From assembly GCA_032622095.1 (NCBI GenBank), contig CP136065.1, positions 63,719,094-63,783,093 of the forward strand: a DNA stretch of 64,000 nt, given 5' to 3'. The stretch's first letter is position 1. Every line of letters starts with the position of its first letter. Positions 59,505-64,000 of the stretch are shown here, in pieces. Origin of the DNA: Siphonodentalium dalli. Taxonomy: Eukaryota > Mollusca > Scaphopoda > Gadilida > Siphonodentaliidae. The notes below the pieces were generated by a model. That model saw only the letters and a program-made list of their open reading frames with translations, made no database searches and was not told where the DNA came from. A program made the position numbers and the translations under genes.

Positions 59505-61810
59505 CCAGACTGACTCATTTGGGCAAGTAAAGCGTGGACCGACAGACAGACTCATTTGGGCGAGTAAAACGTGGACCGACAGACAGACTTATGTGGGCGA
59601 GTAAAGCGTGGACCGACAGACAGACTTATTTGGGCGAGTAAAGCGTGGACCGACAGACAGACTCATTTGGGCGAGTAATGCGTGGACCGACAGAGAGACT
59701 CATTTGGGCGAGTAATGCGTGGACCGACAGACAGACTTATGTGGGCGAGTAAAGCGTGGACCGACAGACAGACTCATGTGGGCGAGTAATGCGTGGACCG
59801 ACAGACAGACTCATGTGGGCGAGTAATGCGTGGACCGACAGACAGACTCATTTGGGCGAGTAAAGCGTGGACCGACAGAGAGACTCATTTGGGCGAGTAA
59901 AGCGTGGACCGACAGACAGACTTATGTGGGCGAGTAAAGCGTGGACCGACAGACAGACTCATTTGGGCGAGTAAAGCGTGGACCGACAGACAGACTTATG
60001 TGGGCGAGTAAAGCGTGGACCGACAGACAGACTCATGTGGGCGAGTAATTCGTGGACCGACAGACAGACTCATGTGGGCGAGTAATGCGTGGACCGACAG
60101 AGAGACTCATTTGGGCGAGTAAAGCGTGGACCGACAGACAGACTTATGTGGGCGAGTAAAGCGTGGACCGACAGACAGACTCATTTGGGCGCGAGTAAAG
60201 CGTGGACCGACAGATAGACTCATGTGGGCGAGTAAAGCGTGGACCGACAGGCAGACTCATTTGGGCGAGTAAAGTGTGGACCGATAGACAAACTCATGTG
60301 GGCGAGTAATGCGTGGACCGATAGACAAACTCATGTGGGCGAGTAATGCGTGGACCGACAGACAGACTCATGTGGGCGAGTAAAGCGTGGACCGATATAC
60401 AGACTCATTTGGGCGAGTAAAGCGTGGACCGATAGACAGACTCATTTGGGCGATTAAAGCGTGGACCGATAGACAGACTCATTTGGGCGAGTAAAGCGTG
60501 GACCGACAGACAGACTCGTGTGGGCGAGTAAAGCGTGGACCGACAGACAGACCCATGTGGGCGAGTAATGCGTGGACCGACAGACAGACTCATTTGGGCG
60601 AGTAATGCGTGGACCGACAGACAGACTCTTGTGGGCGAGTAAAGCGTGGACCGACAGACAGACTTATTTGGGCGAGTAAAGCGTGGACCGACAGACAGAC
60701 TCATTTGGGCGAGTAATGCGTGGACCGACAGAGAGACTCATTTGGGCGAGTAATGCGTGGACCGACAGACAGACTTATGTGGGCGAGTAAAGCGTGGACC
60801 GACAGACAGACTCATGTGGGCGAGTAATGCGTGGACCGACATACAGACTCATGTAGGCGAGTAATGCGTGGACCGACAGAGAGACTCATTTGGGCGAGTA
60901 AAGCGTGGACCGACAGAGAGACTCATTTGGGCGAGTAAAGCGTGGACCGACAGACAGACTTATGTGGGCGAGTAAAGCGTGGACCGACAGACAGACTCAT
61001 TTGGGCGAGTAAAGCGTGGACCGACAGACAGACTTATGTGGGCGAGTAAAGCGTGGACCGACAGACAGACTCATGTGGGCGAGTAATTCGTGGACCGACA
61101 GACAGACTCATGTGGGCGAGTAATGCGTGGACCGACAGAGAGACTCATTTGGGCGAGTAAAGCGTGGACAGTCAGACAGACTTATGTGGGCGAGTAAAGC
61201 GTGGACCGACAGACAGACTCATTTGGGCGCGAGTAAAGCGTGGACCGACAGATAGACTCATGTGGGCGAGTAAAGCGTGGACCGACAGGCAGACTCATTT
61301 GGGCGAGTAAAGTGTGGACCGATAGACAAACTCATGTGGGCGAGTAATGCGTGGACCGATAGACAAACTCATGTGGGCGAGTAATGCGTGGACCGACAGA
61401 CAGACTCATGTGGGCGAGTAAAGCGTGGACCGATATACAGACTCATTTGGGCGAGTAAAGCGTGGACCGATAGACAGACTCATTTGGGCGATTAAAGCGT
61501 GGACCGATAGACAGACTCATTTGGGCGAGTAAAGCGTGGACCGACAGACAGACTCGTGTGGGCGAGTAAAGCGTGGACCGACAGACAGACCCATGTGGGC
61601 GAGTAAAGCGTGGACCGACAGACAGACTCTTGTGGGCGAGTAAAGCATGGACCGACAGACAGACTCATGTGGGCGAGTAAAGCGTAGACCGACAGACAGA
61701 CTCATGTGGGCGAGTAAAGCGTGAGCCGACAGACAGACCCATGTGGGCGAGTAAAGCGTGGACCGACAGACAGACTCATGTGGGCGAGTAAAGCGTGAGC
61801 CGACAGACCT
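59505..61810. repeat. Satellite/minisatellite array, 37-bp unit, about 62 copies
   Basis: Unit ACTCATTTGGGCGAGTAAAG followed by CGTGGACCGACAGACAG. GGGC-GAG at 59521 and 59558 are 37 bp apart. Variants (CATTTG/TATGTG, AAAGCG/AATGCG, GACAGAGAG) mark units. A block of 28 units (about 1,038 bp) at about 59602-60640 is repeated at about 60640-61600. Minus-strand open frames in it reflect absence of stops in the unit, not a gene. Confidence 0.97.
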
Positions 61811-62795
61811 AACTGCACCACAGTAACTATGATGGCCAATTGTCACCAAACTGGACCATATAAAACAGAAAAAATAAGTATAATTAGTTTTTCATTTTTA
61901 TTCCTTATTTGGCTCTAAGGAGAATGCGATTGATTTGGATCATAATATTTCTTTCTTCAGCATTGGTTCTACAACTATATCCTTTAATGGTACGGCCTTT
62001 ATATGGACACATCAAAAAGCGAAGAAAGGTGTACCTTTGAATTGTTTTTGTGGTAATATTTAAATTAGATAAAATTCGGAAAGATGTTGAAATTGTGTCA
62101 GTACGTCATATGTTTCATACATGTCATTGATATCTATTTGTTAGGGTTCGTCATATTGCCATGTTTTCAGACATTTGAAATATTGATGTATTAGATATGT
62201 GAGATGTATTTTGGAATTCATATATTTTTGGACATGTTATTTGACACAAACTTACTAACCAACTCTGCCACTACGGGAACGCCATCCTGGGGGTGATACA
62301 ACAATATTATGCGGAGCGTTTCTTCGCGCAACAAAGGGCGACAAAACCATTAATTTTCAATTAGATCGTTGCCGTTGATTTGACGTTGTCAGTAAGGTTG
62401 CATTTTAATGAAAACTGAGTGTTTGAATTTCTCGAAAATAGCAAATGATAGAAATATCTGATTTACACCACAGATTACCCGTGTCAAATCAACCGTTTTA
62501 ATGGTCTAAAAATAGCCACATGTTCTGTCCAAACTTATAGAACATAATTGAGGGAACATTGTTTCCCAGAACAGAAGCTCATATGGACTGTTCTATCTAG
62601 CAGAATTTATTATTGTATGCCCCCGAATTTATGCAGAAAGAACAGGGAAGAGAGAATCTTTAATTATTTCACCTTTGGGGGGGGGGGCAAGGGTGGCATT
62701 CCCGCAGTGACATTGTGACACCCGGTATGTACACGGATATAATCTCACAGACAGGAGTGCAACTATACACTTAGTGAAGTCTTCATGTTACACGT
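61811..62795. other. No gene or repeat recognised
   Basis: AT-rich sequence; a G-run at about 62680. Confidence 0.5.
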
Positions 62796-62803
62796 ATGTT
62801 CCT

Positions 62804-63210
62804 CAAGCCTTGAAATAGTGTGCCTGTCATTTGCAGAATGGGGTCCCCTGAGGATGAATTTAGTGACGCTATCCCGCATAGCGGGCTAGCGTCACCAAAT
62901 TCACCGTCTGGGAATCTCATTGGAGACCTATGATCAGAGTGAAGTTATCGGGTTGAAGTTGGTGATGTTCACACATTAGTCACCTCGATTATGCAAATTA
63001 GGAGATATAGAAACTGAACAGAATGGCAAAAGTAACTAAAAACAATGTTAATTTGAGACTATAGATACTTCAAAGAAGATTAGGCATAAGCAGAATGAGG
63101 TCACCCAATGGTGAATTTGGTGCTGCTAGAGCGATGTGCGGGATAGCGTCATTAAATTAACCCTATGTGGACCTCATTCTGCAAATGACAGAACACTATT
63201 TCAAGGATTG
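62804..63210. mobile_element. hAT-like MITE family D, copy D7 (407 bp, full-length type)
   Basis: CAAGCCTTGAAATAGTGTGC and inverted CACTATTTCAAGGATTG ends, flanked by ATGTTCCT (62796-62803) and ATGTTCCC (63211-63218), an 8-bp duplication with one change. Confidence 0.9.
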
Positions 63211-63604
63211 ATGTTCCCACTAAGTTACACCGTGTATGAAAAATGTATTCAGGGTTCCAGAGCTAATATTTTAACCCAGTAGATGTGAGTTGTCGTTATT
63301 GTACAAGTGTGAAGTATCTCAATGGCTATGAATTGTAAAAACAACACAATGACAGCGACTGGCAATCTCGTGACTCACCCTACCGTCAGATGATCATATA
63401 CATGTAATATACACAGAAGTCTGAAGTGTGAAGTTGTCGGATCTATACATAGTTAATATCCGTGGCTCCTGTCGATGACTATATCCAGTGAACAGCGGGA
63501 GTTGTTGACCTTTGATCGGGTCAAATACTAATCCACCTGCACCTGAGGTATGTTCTGACTCAAAAGTGGTATCACAGAGAAGTGGCAACAGGGGAGGGGT
63601 GTCA

Positions 63605-63765
63605 CTCCCAGCATTGGTCAAAATGTACGACAGTTGGACATTTCATGCTTGAACCAACGCTAGTTGAAAATTTCAGAGAAAAGCAGATCGAAATTGGTTC
63701 GCCAGTTTGAATTTCCAACCGATATCTAGTGTATTGTGGGTGGTTGGTAAGGACAAATGTGTGTT
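63605..63765. repeat. Dispersed repeat family J, copy 5
   Basis: ACAGTTGGACATTTCATGC, CTAGTTGAAAATTTCAGAG and GATCGAAATTGGTTCGCCAG parallel the other copies. Confidence 0.5.
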
Positions 63766-64000
63766 GACCAGCCTGTCATTGTCTGTTGAAAAATGTTCAC
63801 CATGAGTTGGTGTGGGGTGAGAGTTTCACCGTGAGACACACTCTAAGAGTGCACCACATCTCGATATTTAAATAAAAGGCATTACCACTATTGAGTCAGA
63901 TATACCATACTCCATTCTCGCTTTATGCGCTAACCTCTAAGGTTATCAATTCCTTAAGATCCTGTGCTAATCATTCGCTAACCATTTATATTCTCCCAGG

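Noticed and set aside
60405-61849. Repeat protein encoded by the 37-bp array
   Set aside because: Reading frame shifts every unit, no start or splice context, and sequence variation does not respect codons.

Overview
This is AT-rich, intron-dense nuclear DNA of an animal. The window carries four internal exons of one plus-strand gene, scattered over about 37 kb, and the rest is mostly non-autonomous mobile DNA and tandem repeats. The dispersed repeats (runs of GTCCGTCC followed by stereotyped sequence, foldback elements, palindromic MITEs) look like those of molluscan or other lophotrochozoan genomes. That assignment is inference from style, not from a marker gene.

The gene: exons at 15844-16012, 24705-24814, 27626-27928 and 52963-53062 join in one open frame (phases 1/2, 2/1, 1/1, 1/2) with consensus splice sites. 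They encode 228 consecutive residues: a basic I-set immunoglobulin domain split over two exons, a second Ig domain in a single exon, and the first four cysteines of an EGF domain. The last exon ends just after EGF cysteine 4, in phase 2. That is the hallmark intron position of ErbB/EGF-receptor ligands (neuregulin, EGF, TGF-alpha). I read the gene as a neuregulin/vein-like growth factor with two Ig domains. The signal-peptide exon(s) and the exon with EGF cysteines 5-6 and the C-terminal region were not found here.

Layout: 1-15.8 kb (upstream intron or 5' flank) holds a foldback element, nested TTAA MITEs, a 172-bp tandem repeat, a 2-kb foldback, a hAT-like MITE, a 57-bp minisatellite, and a foldback ending about 65 bp before the first Ig exon. 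16-24.7 kb and 24.8-27.6 kb are introns with hAT-like MITEs, palindromes and a 146-bp tandem repeat. 27.9-52.9 kb is a 25-kb intron with many TTAA MITEs, three mariner-type palindromes, a decayed LINE 3' end on the minus strand, and a foldback whose one arm has grown into a 29-bp array. 53-64 kb holds more MITEs, a 5S-rRNA-derived sequence between perfect inverted repeats, and a 2.3-kb satellite of 37-bp units with a 28-unit duplicated block.

No intact transposase, tRNA, rRNA or CRISPR array was recognised. The repeat families fall into a few target-site classes visible in the sequence: TTAA (piggyBac-like), TA (Tc1/mariner-like) and 8 bp (hAT-like).
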